Notes: generated by a model from the sequence alone, not told the origin. A stretch of 64,000 nucleotides of DNA from Cryoendolithus antarcticus (GCA_002077065.1 NAJO01000001.1:1426001-1490000); one strand, 5' to 3'; positions 22,949-36,300 are shown, numbered from the stretch's first letter. Numbers and translations: made by a program.

Positions 22949-25900
22949 ATGCCCGCAGGACGGAATGCGGTCGGTGCTCCAGGCCTTTGTCGCACTTCTG
23001 CCTTGGGCCAAACGAGAGTAAGAGTCACTCCATCTCTGTCTCCTCCGCCCTTTGCTACACTTTCGTCATCTCAGAGGCAACTTTGGCAACGTCAGCCCTC
23101 ACTGCGCTCGAGTGCTGCCTCACGTGCCCATCTACACCGGTCTCCTGCAGTATTTCATAGACCCAGCATCTCTAGTCTACAGAATTCTCGCCATTTCTCT
23201 ACATCTCGCATGCCGCGCAACATGGCTGAATCGATCAGCAGTCGCCCCGCGGTCGAGCTCGCCGCGAACCTCGAGAAAGGTCTGCTCGATGATCGCCAAT
23301 ACCGAGTGATCAAATTGCCAAACCAACTAGAGGCGCTCCTCATCCATGATGCCGACACCGACAAGGCTTCGGCCGCCATGGACGTCAATGTCGGCAGCTT
23401 CTCGGATAGCGCAGACATGCCTGGTATTGCACACGCGGTCGAGCATGCGCTGTTCATGGGCACTAAGAAGGTATGTTGGAGAAGTCCTGCGCGATGAAGA
23501 AGGAACAGGACTGACGATCGTTGGACAGTACCCAGGCGAGAATGAGTACGCCTCCTACCTGACCAAATACGGCGGCAGCTCAAACGCATACACAGCCGAG
23601 ACTTCGACGAATTATTACTTCGAGGTCTCCGCTTCCTCCACATCGAATAGCCCAGGTACCTCAGCGAACAGCAGTCTTTCAGTATTGCCAGTCTCGAAAG
23701 AGAACTCACCTCTGTACGGAGCCCTCGATCGGTTCTCCCAATTCTTCGTTAACCCGCTCTTCGATGCCGACACACTTGACCGGGAGTTGCGAGCCGTAGA
23801 CTCAGAGAACAAAAAGAACTTGCAGAGTGACAACTGGCGGATGCTTCAGCTTGGCAGGAGCATGGCGAGTAAGACACATCCATACAACAGATTTGCGACT
23901 GGGAATTACGATACACTGCATGACAAGCCTCTGGCACGGGGCGTGAAGATAAGAGACGAGTTCATCGGCTTCTACAAGAGGAATTATTCCGCGAATCGCA
24001 TGAAGCTTGTTTTACTTGGAAGAGAGAGTCTGGATGATCTCGAGAAATGGGTCTGTGAACTGTTCTCAGACGTGGAAGATCAGAACCTACCGCAGAACAG
24101 ATGGGACGGAATACCAATCTACGAGGACAAGATGCTCGGCTCGGAAGTGTTCGTAAAGCCTGTGATGGACAAGCGAAGTCTGGAGCTGGTCTTCCCATAC
24201 CCGGACGAGGACAAACTGTATGCATCAAAGCCAGGACACTACATCAGTCATTTACTAGGACATGAGGGACCGGGCAGCATCCTCGCATACATCAAAGCTA
24301 AGGGCTGGGCGAACAGTCTCAGTTCTGGCGCTCATGGCATGTGCCCCGGTAGCGCGCTGTTCTATGTGACCGTCAATCTGACAGAGGAGGGACTAAAGAG
24401 CTATCGAGAGGTAGTGAAGGTGTTCTTTCAGTACGTCGCGCTACTGAAAGAGGGCAAACCGCAAGAGTGGATCGTGGATGAGATGAAGAAGCTGAATGAG
24501 GTGAAGTTCAAGTATCAGCAAAAGGCGCCTGCCAGTAGGACGACAAGCTACCTGAGTGCAGTCATGCAGCAGCCTTTTCCGAGAGATCAGCTGCTGAGCG
24601 CGCAAATACTAATTCGGGAGTTCAACCCGCGGGCTATCGAGACGGGTCTGAAGGCGATCGATCCGGACAATTTCATGCTGACTGTCGTGAGCAAGGAGTA
24701 CCCTGGTGACTGGCCGCTGAAGGAGCAGTGGTACGGCACTGAGTACAAGACTGCTGATTTGCCAGCAGAGTACAGAGAGGAGCTGCGAGCGATCGCAGCC
24801 GGCAAAGGCGGCTCGAAGATTTCAGAGCTGCACCTACCAGGCAAGAACGAGTTTGTGCCTCAACGTCTCGACGTCGAGAAGAAGGAAGTTCTCAAACCCA
24901 GCACAACACCCAAGCTCATCCGTAACGACGCCAACGTTCGCACCTGGTGGAAGAAAGATGACCAGTTCTGGGTGCCCAAAGCAAATATACATCTATGCCT
25001 CCGAAATCCAATCACTAATGTCTCGCCCTTTACGACATTGATGACAACCTTCTTCAAAGAGCTCGTAGACGACAGTCTAGCCGAGTACACCTACGACGCT
25101 GATCTGGCAGGCCTCTCCTACGGTCTCGGCGCCCCAACGGTAGGACTAGACGTCCACATCGGCGGCTACAACGACAAAGCCGCCGTGCTCCTCGAGAAAG
25201 TCCTAATCTCGATGCGCGATCTGGAAGTCAAAGATGACCGGTTCGCAATCATCAAGGAGCGCATGACGCGCAATCTCCGTAATTTTGAGTGGTCTGAGCC
25301 CTTCAGGCAAGCAGGCGCGTATAGTCGCTGGTTGTCGCAAGCAAGAGGCTGGACGATGTTCGAGCTTCTCGAGGAGCTGCCTTCGATCACGGCTGCGGAT
25401 GTGCGGGCGTGGTACCCGCAGATCTTGAGGCAGATGCACATCGAGATGCTTGTGCAGGGAAATCTGTACAAGGAGGATGCGCTACAGCTTACGAATCTGG
25501 TGGAGAAGACGCTCAACCCGAGACGACTACCGCCGAGCCAGTGGCAGCCAAAACGCGCGGTTGTGTTGCCGAAGGGCGCAGACTACAGGTGGTCGAGAAC
25601 GTTGGCGAACCCAGAGAACATCAATCACTGCATCGACTATATCCTCCACGTTGGCCTGACATCCGATCGTGAGCAGCGCGCCAAGCTACTCCTACTATCG
25701 CAAATTCTTGACGAACCCGTCTTCGATACTCTACGCACGAAGCAGCAACTCGGCTACGTCGTCGGAAGCCACGCAGTGACATACAACACCGTGCAAGGCT
25801 TCCGCGTCATCATCCAGAGTGAGCGGGATTGCGAGTACCTGGAAGGTCGCATCGAAGCCTTCTTGACGGAGTTTGAGGCAACGCTGGCGAACATGGCGCA

Positions 25901-26704
25901 AGATGAGTTCGAGAAACATCGCGTGGGCTTGATCAATAAGCGCTTGGAGAAGTTGAAGAATTTGGAGCAAGAGGCTGATCGGTTGTGGTTCCACATCTCG
26001 GGCGAGACGTTCGATTTCGATTTAGGTACGTCCACTTCAGTACTCTCCCCCTTCCAATCATTTCGCTTGCTAACTTTCATCTTCCAGTCTCCCGCGACGT
26101 TGAGCACATCGAACCCCTAACCCACGCCGACATCCTCGCCTTCTTCCGCGAGTACTTCCTCCTCACCTCCCCCTCGCGCGCAAAAGCAACAGTCTACCTC
26201 GTCGCGCAAGCCTCCTCTCCTGCCGCCGCCATCACCGCCTCTACCTCGACAACCGACGAGAAGCGCGAGAAACTCACCTCCACGCTCAGCCAACTACTCA
26301 CACAACTTGGCGTTGCCGTAGACGACAAAGCACTTGCGGAGCAATTCTCGAGACTCAAGCTAGATGATGGGAACGCCCTGCCGGAAATCGTGAAGAGCGT
26401 TACAACGTATCTGAGGGATGGGGCGAAGATACCTGAGGAGCAGATTAGCGCTATCACGACGCAGGGCCAGGCGGCGCTGGGGCAGATCTTGCCGAGTCTG
26501 GGGATTAATGCAACGGCTGAGACGAATGGCGATGAGAAGACGCAGCAGGTTGTGGCTAATGGTGAGGGTAAGATGGAGGAGAAGAAGAGTAAGACGGTGA
26601 TAATTGAGGATGTCAGAGCTTGGAAAGCGAGTCTGCCTGTTAGTCAGGGCGCTACGGCTGTGAGGGAGCTGAGCGAGTTTGAAGAGCTTGGGTCGAAATT
26701 GTAG
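22949..26704 (+). CDS. STE23: Insulin-degrading-enzyme-type M16 metalloprotease (STE23-like)
   Basis: Model: join(22949..23470,23529..26025,26088..26704), 1211 residues, or 1124 from the second ATG at 23210. The inverted zinc motif HAVEH lies at residues 162-166 (counted from 22949), followed by ALFMGTKKYPGENEY, and the distal glutamate region reads AVDSENKKNL. The middle and C-terminal M16 domains are complete, including RTKQQLGYVV. This family degrades short peptides in a closed chamber; yeast Ste23 also processes a-factor. Residues 1-87 are Arg/Ser-rich with almost no acidic residues and end in RHFSTSR just before the second methionine, which looks like a mitochondrial presequence. The C terminus carries an extra Ala/Thr-rich and Lys/Glu-rich tail. 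Introns are 58 and 62 bases. Confidence 0.93.
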
Positions 26705-26971
26705 GATCATCGATCGTGATTAGTGATACAAGTGGGTAATATAGACGATACTCTACACACCGCATCGCAAGAGAAAGCTGAAACAGCACTCACACGCGGA
26801 TGGCGGGCTAAATCCGTAATGCCTCTACCTTGCAATCGTCATTAGTCCCACTTTGTTAGATTTCTAAATACTCGAGACTATGCATCCGCACATCTCGCGT
26901 GTGTCAAGGCTAGACGAAGACAGTGGGTTATGCGGAGGGTGTAGGCCCTTCACTCTCGATCGCAAGTAATC

Positions 26972-28333
26972 TCATACCTCCCCTCTCCCTTCCTTCATCG
27001 CTCTCCGTTCACATTCCTTGACTTCCGCCAACCCACCACTGGCAATCCACTCCCTCACTTTCGCCTCGTCTCTCAGCCTCACTGCCACAGCCTCCCCATC
27101 ACCCACTACCTCCTCAGCAAAACTTCCAAGCTCTGTCTCCGCATCCCCAACCCTCTGCTCTAGCACCACCACCTCCCCGTCGCGAAACGCGCAGTGCCTC
27201 CGCATCGCCCGTAGGAGCTCGGTGAGGCAGGATCCGGATTTTCCGGTCGCTGAAGCGAGAAGGGATCGGAGGAGGTGGGTTGCTGAGGCTATGCGACGGG
27301 TGTGTAGGAAAGCTGAGTGAAGGACTGTGTATTCGGGAGTCTTGTTGAAGTGCTGTAGGGCTTGTGTTAGGAGAGTGGTGCGGTGGGCCCGGATCAGGGA
27401 GGTATGATCGGGAGCTGGTGGTGGGGTGGCTGGTGAGGGAGCAGATGGTGCGGGAGCTGGTGATGCAGCGACGGCAGGAAGATGCCTGGGCAGGTATGTC
27501 TCGAAGAAGTCCAGGAACATGCTGCGATTGGCTTTGAGTTTGTTGATCTTTGCCTCCTTACGCCAGAGCTCGCCTAGTGGACCGGAAACCATGCGGCAGT
27601 CTTTTGCCCACTTAAAGACTTGTTCTATTGTCGTGAAACCTTCGTGATACTTTTTGGCTGAGAGACCAAGAAAGCCAAGGATCTGGTCAACGTCACTGCA
27701 TAGCAGCATCCGGCCCTCGTCGATCACGGGCCTAAAGTGCGCCCATTCGGGCTTACTCGCGTCGTCGAATTCTTGCAATCGTAGACGTAGCCCTTTGTCA
27801 CAGATTGAGAACCCGAGCTTCGTCGTCATGTAGCCTATGATACCGGATAGATCGCCGTAGGCATCGTAGAAGCTGCGCCACTTCTCCAGTTCGGGTGGAA
27901 CAGTCTCAACGTCGATCTGAGCGTAATCGCCTTCAGTCAAATCTGTAGCTTGTGGATGTCGGCGTGCCTTGCTAGCGTGATAGAGCGTGTATTGCACAGG
28001 AAGATCGGACGAGCGATTGCCATCAAGCTTGACAGCGAATGAGCACTTCTGTGTTGCAGTGCTACCACGATCTAGGAACGCTGCCGCACCTATTGCCGAT
28101 GCCACAGCTGCCCAGTCGGTATGTTGCGTGGTGATCAGATGAAAGTCGATATCGCCGTAGTCTAGCTTCTCAGGGGCGTCTATGAGAGGCTTCACATACG
28201 CGGGAGCGAAGTATGCGTTCAGACGTTCTGTGTATGCTTGCCGAAGGTGACCGTACTGCTCAGGTGACATGCGTGGCATATGAAAGAGGACGGCGTTCGG
28301 CGCCTCTGCCTGTGCGAAAGCGCATCCGCCCAT
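26972..28333 (-). CDS. Uncharacterised fungal protein, nucleotidyltransferase-like motif
   Basis: A single-exon gene of 453 residues. I start it at the ATG at 28333; the frame stays open a little upstream but with no ATG. An acidic pair in YGDIDFHL (residues 59-66) resembles the G-D-x-D signature of nucleotidyltransferase folds. About 300 well-structured residues follow (GDLSGIIGYMTTKLGFSICD, LLCSDVDQILGFLGLS, FKWAKDCRMVSG, MFLDFFETYLPRHL). The last 150 residues are an Ala/Pro-rich linker and a helical tail. Proteins of this type recur in filamentous ascomycetes without a known role. A nucleotidyl transfer function is only suggested by the motif. Confidence 0.7.
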   Translation of the reverse strand: MGGCAFAQAEAPNAVLFHMPRMSPEQYGHLRQAYTERLNAYFAPAYVKPLIDAPEKLDYGDIDFHLITTQHTDWAAVASAIGAAAFLDRGSTATQKCSFAVKLDGNRSSDLPVQYTLYHASKARRHPQATDLTEGDYAQIDVETVPPELEKWRSFYDAYGDLSGIIGYMTTKLGFSICDKGLRLRLQEFDDASKPEWAHFRPVIDEGRMLLCSDVDQILGFLGLSAKKYHEGFTTIEQVFKWAKDCRMVSGPLGELWRKEAKINKLKANRSMFLDFFETYLPRHLPAVAASPAPAPSAPSPATPPPAPDHTSLIRAHRTTLLTQALQHFNKTPEYTVLHSAFLHTRRIASATHLLRSLLASATGKSGSCLTELLRAMRRHCAFRDGEVVVLEQRVGDAETELGSFAEEVVGDGEAVAVRLRDEAKVREWIASGGLAEVKECERRAMKEGRGEV

Positions 28334-28952
28334 GGTCTCAGTCAGGTAAGGTAGTAAGGATGCCAAAGGGTATCAGGGGCGCAGCGGTGTGACATTGTAC
28401 TAACACGCGCACCTAAGTGAAGGATATAGTGAACGGCAGAGAAGAAGCTGTCTTTCGCAACAATTTCCATAATAAGATGTGGAATCAGGAAGAGAAAGGA
28501 AGTGAAGTTTGATCATGCAAGATCTTGAAGGTCCTACCTGCAGCACGCATCGATAGCTCCAGCATCATATGGACACTTCCAGATTGTTCGTGCTCCTGAG
28601 CGATTCCGTGAGTGTGCAAACCCAAAGATTCAGATATCACCTGATGACAGAATATTGGACCATAATTCCAGGAAGCAATACAGTGTGAGGGAAGTATTCC
28701 ATACGGAGGACAGGATTCTTGAGCTGTGAGGGTATGCAGATCGGATGGCTGAGTCAAGTAGCGGGAGCTGCGGCGGGCCACGCGCCGCTGCTAGGTCTTA
28801 TACTAGAGTGACGTAGCGTGTTTTGTTGCTGTCCGCGATAGTTTCATTTGGCAACGAGCTTCGGCGACTTGCGACAGATCAAGTACCAGTTTTACCCCAC
28901 CACATCACAACATTGTTATCATATAACTGGGTAGAGACAGCCCTGCAGCATC
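28334..28952. other. Divergent intergenic region before the histone chaperone gene
   Basis: A 619-base gap between divergent genes. No further gene is supported. Confidence 0.4.
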
Positions 28953-30036
28953 ATGACAGACCAAGAGCCACCGTCTGCGACTTATGAAGAGCTCGCTGCA
29001 ATCGAGGATGCATTCGAGGAAATCGACACGGAAATGAGTGAGCTATTGATCACCCTTCATCCGCGAAGGCAGCAGCTAAAGTCATGTAGTCCGCAGACAG
29101 TACGCTCTATCTGCGTCTGTGTACACAAAACGCGCTGCGGTGATCGCGAAGATCCCGGCATTCTGGCCACTCGTGATCGAACAAGCGCCCCAAGAAATAA
29201 ATCAATTCATCCAGCCGAAGGACTCCAGAATCTTGGTCGAAAACCTCACGAGCTTCGAACTTACGCGACCTGGGATTGCTGCTGAATCCGCCCCCGATAA
29301 TTCAGGACCTGGGGAGAACCCACGCAGCTTCAAGCTTACGTTCGAGTTCACGGCAAATGACGACTTTGAGGACACGGTGCTAGAGAAGTCATTCTGGCAT
29401 CGACGAGCGAAGGATGGCTGGTCTGGCTTAGTCTCAGAGCCGGTCGATATCCGCTGGAAGAAAGGCAAGGATTTGACCGAGGGTCTGACAGGCATGGCTT
29501 CACGATTGTTCGAAGCACGGAAAAGAACCGGCGACTTTGAGAATCGTGGACTCCAGGAATACACTGCACTGAAGAAGAAGGTCGAGCATGCTAACGGCAT
29601 GAACACATCTTTCTTCACGTGGTTCGGCTGGGTCAGCTCGAGAAGGTATGTTAGTGCCGAGGAGTCTGCCGAGGCAGAGGCAAAGCGCGCTGAGGCGAAG
29701 GGAAAGGATAAGTCAGATGGTGCGGATCCTGAGGCTCCCGACCTGGAGGATGAAGAACTGGCCGATGATGATCAGGAAGTCGAAGTGCACGAGGGTGGCG
29801 AAGACATTGCAGTCTCGTTCGCCGAAGATATCTGGCCAGGCGCGATCAAGTACTTCACCCAAGCGCAGGAGCAGGAGGACATGAGCGATGTCGACTTCGA
29901 GGAGATGGACGATGAAGACGACAGTGCCGACGACGATGCGCCAGTCGACATTCGTGGTCTTGTTGGGGCCAGTAAACCCAACGGGAGCAGATCCGCCAGC
30001 GGAGGCGCGCCACCGAGTAAGAAGCGGAAGACGTGA
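28953..30036 (+). CDS. VPS75: NAP-family histone chaperone (VPS75-like)
   Basis: Model: join(28953..29037,29090..30036), 343 residues. The 52-base intron has a GTGAGC donor and a TGTAG acceptor. After a helical dimerisation region (YEELAAIEDAFEEIDTEM) come the NAP-fold signatures YTKRAAVIAKIPAFWPLV, SFKLTFEF and NTSFFTWFGWVS. A long acidic tail (DLEDEELADDDQEVEVHE, EEMDDEDDSADDDAP) precedes a final basic PPSKKRKT that looks like a nuclear localisation signal. NAP/SET proteins carry histone H3-H4; VPS75 also activates the acetyltransferase Rtt109. VPS75 is preferred over NAP1 because of the short length and the FWPLVIEQAP segment, but SET-like naming is also possible. Confidence 0.85.
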
Positions 30037-31564
30037 GCCAACAAGCTCCATCGATAATATAGCAGTCGCCACGCTCGGCATTGCTCCAGCCACGAACTAG
30101 ACTTTCGGCACGCGCCGATTGTTTGCGGAGAGAATCCGGAGCACACACTCAAGCTTGTGAATCGTCAAAATGATCGACATGAGCTGCAGCATTGTCGGGG
30201 TTGACTGCGTGTCCTCCATGTGCATCGCATGGAGATGTACGGAGATGCATAGAGCGCGAGGAGGGGCCTCTGCGGTATAGAATGGCAACGTCCCAACTCT
30301 GTCGTGCTTGGCGAGCGGAGTGGGTGTGCGTGACTGTATTCAGAGTGCCCGGTTGGTGGGCCTTGGAAATGCTGACACATTGGTCCCACCTCACGACATA
30401 GAGGCAGAATCTTGCGTGAGCTTGCAGTGACCAGACCAAGGTCAAGCTGTTGGCGGGTTACATGCAAGCATCGCACGCTACCGCTTGCTCTCGATCTTCG
30501 CGCATCAATTAGGGTATGTCTCCATCGTCATTATGGCCGGAGAAAATGCTTTGAATCTCCCCGCATTTTCGTGTTGTGCGTCAACGGTCCTGCTCCCGCT
30601 GCGAGGGCAGGTCGATGCGGTAAGCGACGGCCTGAGGGGCTTCGCATTTCGTTTCGTGAGGCACCATCATTGATAAGCTGCGCACTCTGATCACATATAT
30701 CATATTGTACTGTCCGCGAGATATCACACGAGGCATGTTGGACCTCGTGTCTCGTGGGCACCAGGATGAAGCAAGGAGGTCGAATTGGAAGCCGAATAAC
30801 CACCGAAGCCGGCAAGTGGACATGCCATCGAGGTCATACCGCTTGTCAACCGCCAGATTCAACCGCGTGTCCCGTCGAGAGCTTACGAGCGTAGGAGTCG
30901 ACGGCACAGCGTGTACCCTTCAGCAGTATCTGCACGCCACCAGCCATTACGTACAAACACCGAACAACGAGCGTTCAGCGTTGTGCAACGTGCCCCTACC
31001 AAGCATCATCAACCTTGGACTCCGCCTTTAGCCCAAAGCGCCTTCCCAACCCCATAGCGAAAACTCGTCCCAAGCAATCCTGCTATCGTCAGAGATGCTA
31101 TCAGCTGCCCTCGTGCACCCGCCTCGAGCACGCAACAACCTTGCCTAGTAGATTGCGACCACGCATATACTGCCTTTCTGCTTCCCCTCTTCCGCCTCCG
31201 CGTCCGTCTTACCGAGAGACTGTCTCTGAGCTTCTGCACGCAGCCAAGTCAAAGCCAATCAATTGTGAGTGTGCGGTATACTCTTATCGGTGGACATGGT
31301 CTTACATCTTGCAGCAGATAGCCTTTGTTGCAGCCTCAACACACACGACATCTGGCGCCGACTTCCCTGCATATCATTGCAATCGACCGAAGTTCTACAT
31401 ACCTACTCGCGACTCTACCGGAGTGCCCTCCGCCGCCGCACAAAAGTCGACATACCGAACCAGAGTCAGACATTCCGGTCTAGACGTCGAACAACACCTG
31501 CGTCTGCCAGGGCCTTGTAATTATTTCAAAACCTTCGACTGTCACTACCGATGCGATACATGTA
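30037..31564. other. Long intergenic region before the NmrA-like gene
   Basis: A 1.5 kb tandem gap. Several open frames of 60-220 codons overlap on both strands, but none shows a domain, signal peptide or consistent coding bias. A frame from 31015 overlaps the NmrA start and is probably the leader of that transcript. Confidence 0.4.
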
Positions 31565-32768
31565 ATGCCAACAAAACTCATTGCGACTATCAACTCGACA
31601 GGAAGACAGACTGCTTCCTTCATTCGGGTCGCCAGCGCTGTCGGGTGGCACGTTCGGGCTCAAGTCCGGGCAAATGAGGGCATCGTCGCAGAGGAATTGG
31701 CATCGTTGCCAAATGTCGAGCTGATCGAAGGCGACCTTACTGGACCCGGCTTGAAGCCACTGTTGTCGCGGCTCTTCGCTGGCGCGCGCATAGCCTTCAT
31801 CAACACTACTCACTGGGGCGATGAGGTCGCCATCGGCAAGGCCTGCGCCGACGCGGCGAAGAAAGCAGGAGTAGCGCACTATGTCTACTCCAGCATGCCA
31901 GATCACTCAGTCTTCGGACAGGACTGGAGGGCGCTGCCACTCTGGTCATCGAAGTTCGCGATAGAGAACTATGTACGGCAACTTGGTATCCCGGCTACGT
32001 TCATCTACACTGGCATCTACAACAATAATTTTACGTCATTGCCTTACCCGCTCTTCCAGATGGAGCTCCAGCATGACGGCAGCTTCGTGTGGCAAGCACC
32101 GTTCCATCCAAATGATCCGCTCCCATGGCTTGACGCTGAGCACGATGTTGGGCCGGCCTTGCTACAGATTTTCAAAATGGGTCCCTCGCATTGGAAGGGT
32201 CAAAGGTTAGTCACAGCTCCACAAGTGTTCTATCAATCGCACACTAGCTAACATCGCATACAGAGTGACGATGGCTTTTGAACGACTCACGCCACTTCAA
32301 GCCTGTGCCCGCTTCTCACGTGGTGTCGGTCGACCAGTCCGTTACGTACATGGCGAAATCGACATCAAAGTATCACTTCCATCCGGCTACCGCGAGCAAC
32401 TCGCCATCTTACAGGAGACCCTAGGAGACAAGCGAGCACCTTACTTTGGCCCAGAACTCGAGTACCCGCGCGAAGCTCGAGGAATCTGGGAAGGCTACCG
32501 AGGATTAGAAGAATATGCTCGTGAAATTTTTCCGGACGAAGAGTACGCTAACGGGCTGAGATGGATGGAAGATGGCCGGAACGGCTTCGAGGGCGGCGAT
32601 GCTGATGGTGATGGCGTCGAGAGCGTGGGCATGGCAAGCGTGCCTGGCAGTCGTCCGATCACGCCTGGAGGCATTAGCCAGGCGAACGGTCTACAGATCA
32701 CGAGCGCATACACACCAAAGTCGCACCCAGAAGGTATGGGGTCCGACTTCTTCGTTGGAAGTGTGTAA
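31565..32768 (+). CDS. NmrA-like NAD(P)-binding regulator
   Basis: Model: join(31565..32205,32264..32768), 381 residues. The 58-base intron has a GTTAGT donor and an ATACAG acceptor. The start shows the modified Rossmann motif of this family (TINSTGRQTASFIRVASAVG), then a hydrophobic NTTHWGDE segment and VAHYVYSSMPD. NmrA in Aspergillus binds NAD+ and represses the GATA factor AreA during nitrogen metabolite repression. The ordered part ends near residue 310 and the last 60 residues are Gly/Asp-rich and disordered. The N-terminal start at 31565 begins directly at the first beta strand. Many fungal NmrA-like proteins are not AreA regulators, so no nitrogen role is claimed. Confidence 0.85.
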
Positions 32769-33336
32769 GACGTTGTCTTGGGTGCACTCGGAAGGGATCA
32801 TCTCCTCTGGGCGGCAGGAGACTCTCTCAGTTGTAATGATCCGGTGAACGGTTGCACGAGGTTGTCAAAAGCATTGTTTCGATGGGAGTAGTGATACAAG
32901 TAATTCGAGGTCCCCAAATATGGCTGAGACCGAAGTCAGCGACTCGAAACCCCATCACGTGTGTGTCAATAATAGGCTAGACTCTCTTATTAGTCCTTCA
33001 GTCGGATTGGCGGAAATGATTAGCACCTTACTTGCTGCATATACTCATGGGTTCATGTGCATCCCAAGTGCAAGTAGAGAATCGTGAGAGCGCAGCAAGG
33101 AGATCTCGGAAGGACGGACCGAGCTCCGACGCGTCCCTTCGCGTCAACAAAGACCAGCCCACATCACTTCGATATTCACTTCCATCCCATCATAGATCGA
33201 TTTCACTGGTATACAGCACGTGCATCTTATACAGCATTCTATACTACAGCTTCTCGTCACCGACTATGAGCTTGTCACGAGAGCCTTACCGCGCGGTAAA
33301 GCCGTCGCGCATTCTTCCTGGATCGATACATCCAAT
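32769..33336. other. Intergenic region before the DNA ligase gene
   Basis: A 568-base tandem gap. The ligase frame is open upstream from a GTG at 33220, but the sequence there is leader-like. A CACGTG site lies near 32957 and another near 33217; their use is unknown. Confidence 0.4.
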
Positions 33337-36300
33337 ATGCCTTTTCCCTTCGCGAACATCTGCACCCTCCTCACGAGACTGGAGAACATAGATGCACATG
33401 GACCACTTCATCTACCCGGTGCGCGCAAAGCCAAGGTCAAGGAAGTCACTGAGTCGTGGTTCAAGTCGCACCTGTCAGCGATTGCCAAGCTTGATGTGAA
33501 TGGCGCTGCAGCGCTGCTCTCTGCCCTACTGCCAGAACGACGGACGGATCGAGTCTATGGCATCCAGGCATCTGGTCTCTGCCGGATCCTGTGCCGCGGT
33601 TTGCACTTGCAAGCCGGACGCGTGAAGGACTTGCGAGCCTACGCGCAGCCTGGACACGGAGACCTTGGACTATGTCTCGAGCGAGTGCTGAGGCATGGAG
33701 GTGGACCGCCAGCGCACCCGATTGTCACGCTGGAGGAGGTCGATGATTTCCTTATCACCCTGGCTGGAGGTTGCCGCTTTTCTGATCCAAATATTCAGCA
33801 GGTGCCGGCAGGTTCTTCGGAGGCGAGGGATCAGCTACTCGCACGTCTAGTTCTCCGACTGGAGCCAGTCCACGCGAAGTGGCTGGTGAGACTGGTCATG
33901 AAGGACTTGTCACCTGTCAAGGTAGACGAAGGTCTAGTGCTACGTTCGTTTCACTTCTTACTTCCAGATTTGCTCCGCTTCCAGCATAATTTCAATTCAG
34001 CAATTTCTTTGCTTCGCGGACCGCTGGTGGAGTATCCAGAGCGGCCGGATCCAAGGTCTCAGCGACTGCTACGGCAGCAGGCGACATCGCTGATCAGGCC
34101 GTGTGTGGGCGTCAAGGTTGGACGACCGAACTTCCACAAGGCGCGTAGCATGCAGCACTGCATCAATCTTCTGGGTCAGCAACAGTGGGTCCTCGAGCGT
34201 AAGTACGATGGTGAGTACTGCGAGATTCACATCGACATGTCACTGTCCCGGGACCCTACTCGATGCATCAAAATATTCTCGAAGAGCGGCAAAGACTCGA
34301 CTGCGGATCGCAAAGGTATTCACGGCACTCTTGTCAAATGCCTTGGCCTCGGTCAAGCTTATTGCAAGATCAAGCGGCAGGCAATCCTGCTCGGCGAGCT
34401 CGTCGTCTGGGCAGATAGCGAGAAGCGAGCGATGACATTTGAGAAGATACGAAAGCACGTCACGCGATCCGGCGTCTCTCTCGGTACGAATCTTGACTCT
34501 CAAAAGCATGAGGACGAGCATTTGGCGATTGTATTCTTTGATCTCTTGCTTCTGGACGGTGAGGTCGTGATGACGAAGCCCATAGATGAGCGGAGATCGT
34601 GGCTTCGCGAGGTCTATAAGAAAATCAAAGGCAGAGCTTTCAGCGTAGAGTGGAAGAAGGTCGATTTTAGCAAAGCTGAGCCTGCTCAGAGACACCTGCT
34701 ACACCAATTCGCCGCGTCTATCGCCGAGCGCTGCGAAGGACTGGTCCTGAAACCTTGCGGTGTGCCGTACTTCTCGCTCAATCGCGATGATGAGGGCTTC
34801 ACTGGGGGGTTCGTGAAGCTGAAGAAGGACTACATTGCAGATCTTGGAGACGAAGCGGACTTTGCTGTTATTGGTGCTACTTACAATGCCCAGCATGCAC
34901 TGAAAAGCGGACTGCAGCAGATCAAGTGGAGTGACTTCCATCTTGGAGCACTGCTGAACAAGGCCGATGTGCTACGCTACGAAGCCAAACCGAAGTTCAA
35001 GATCATTGGCACAGTCAACAGTGATGGCTGGATCCCGAAGCCGGTTCTGCAGAGCGCAAACACTGTTGCTAAATGTTGTGCCATCGAGTATGGTCCTCAA
35101 ACATCAGCATCTCACTTCGATCTCGAGACGCCACCATCATGCAAGATCGATCACATCTTTACAAATCCGCTTGTTTTCGAAGTCCTCGGTTCAGGTTTCG
35201 AGAAACCCTCGAACGCCGATTACTTGATGCTGAGGCACGCCCGGGTCAAGAAGTTACACCAAGACCGGTCGTGGAAGGACTGTGTCTCGTTCCGAGAACT
35301 GCAAGACCAAGCGCAAGCTACACGTGATGCTCCAGCTGACTCGGAGAGTCAAGAGACACGGCGATGGATCGAGAAGCTGGAGCGAAAGTGTCGGAAGAAG
35401 TTCGAACGTGAGAAGAACGCAACACCGAGATCGCGCACGACTGGGACGCCGTCGACGAGTCGATCGGTGTGCACTGCCAAGTCGGTCATTAGTGTGACAA
35501 AGGCCACTGCGAAGGTACTCGGAGAACAGCCTGCTCGGCGGCCTATGTCGGACGTTAGTGGCAATCGACAGCAGGCACTCGTGCTCGTAGCCGCAGATAT
35601 CGCAGAAGAAGCACCAGATGGCTCGACACTGGTTGCGCAATCGCCATCTCCGGACAAGAAGCGACGGCACGAAGATGCTAGGCACACGCCGTGTCCACCA
35701 GCCAAGCGACCTTGCAGGAGTCCTAAGATCCGCCGATCGGTACATTCACGCGAGACCTTTGCAGGGCCGGCACTTACTTATGCTCCCAAGGAGAGTGCAA
35801 CTCAGATGAAGACGGCTGAGGCCACTCAGAAATCGATTCTTGCGGCTTTGCCGGGCAGGCTTTCAAGCCTGTTCAGACAGCCTGTCCAGGACGTGGCCAC
35901 TCAAGCCCAGCCATCTGCCGGACGCGGTCCTACCAACTGCGAAACCGCTTCGTGCCACTTCTCGGAAGCAGTGGTCTACCTGGCGCCTTGCATCGCGAAG
36001 ACACCATACATCACATCCACTCTCCTGAGCCAGCACTCGGCTGTCCTGACCTGCGCACCGAGCCACTGGGCACGCCATATACACGCCCACGCCTCGTTGA
36101 CCGATACTGTCTCCGAGAGCCAATCTTACCCTGGCTGCCGCAAGATCGTGCTTGTCGAAGCGAGACGAGTTGACGCCATGCATGAGGTCGTTTCGGACAT
36201 AGAAGCGCTGGGCCTGAAGGAGAGAGTCGAAGTCTGGGATTGGAGAGTGTTGGAGCGCATGAAGCGGCATGGCAAGTTGGACGAGCAATGTTGGTGGGCT

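Noticed and set aside
30705..31677. Open frames of 108 and 220 codons before the NmrA-like gene
   Set aside because: They overlap each other and the NmrA start, have no domain or signal peptide and read like non-coding sequence.
33220..33336. Upstream extension of the DNA ligase frame to a GTG codon
   Set aside because: It is not an ATG and the sequence is leader-like; MPFPFANICTLL at 33337 is the natural start.
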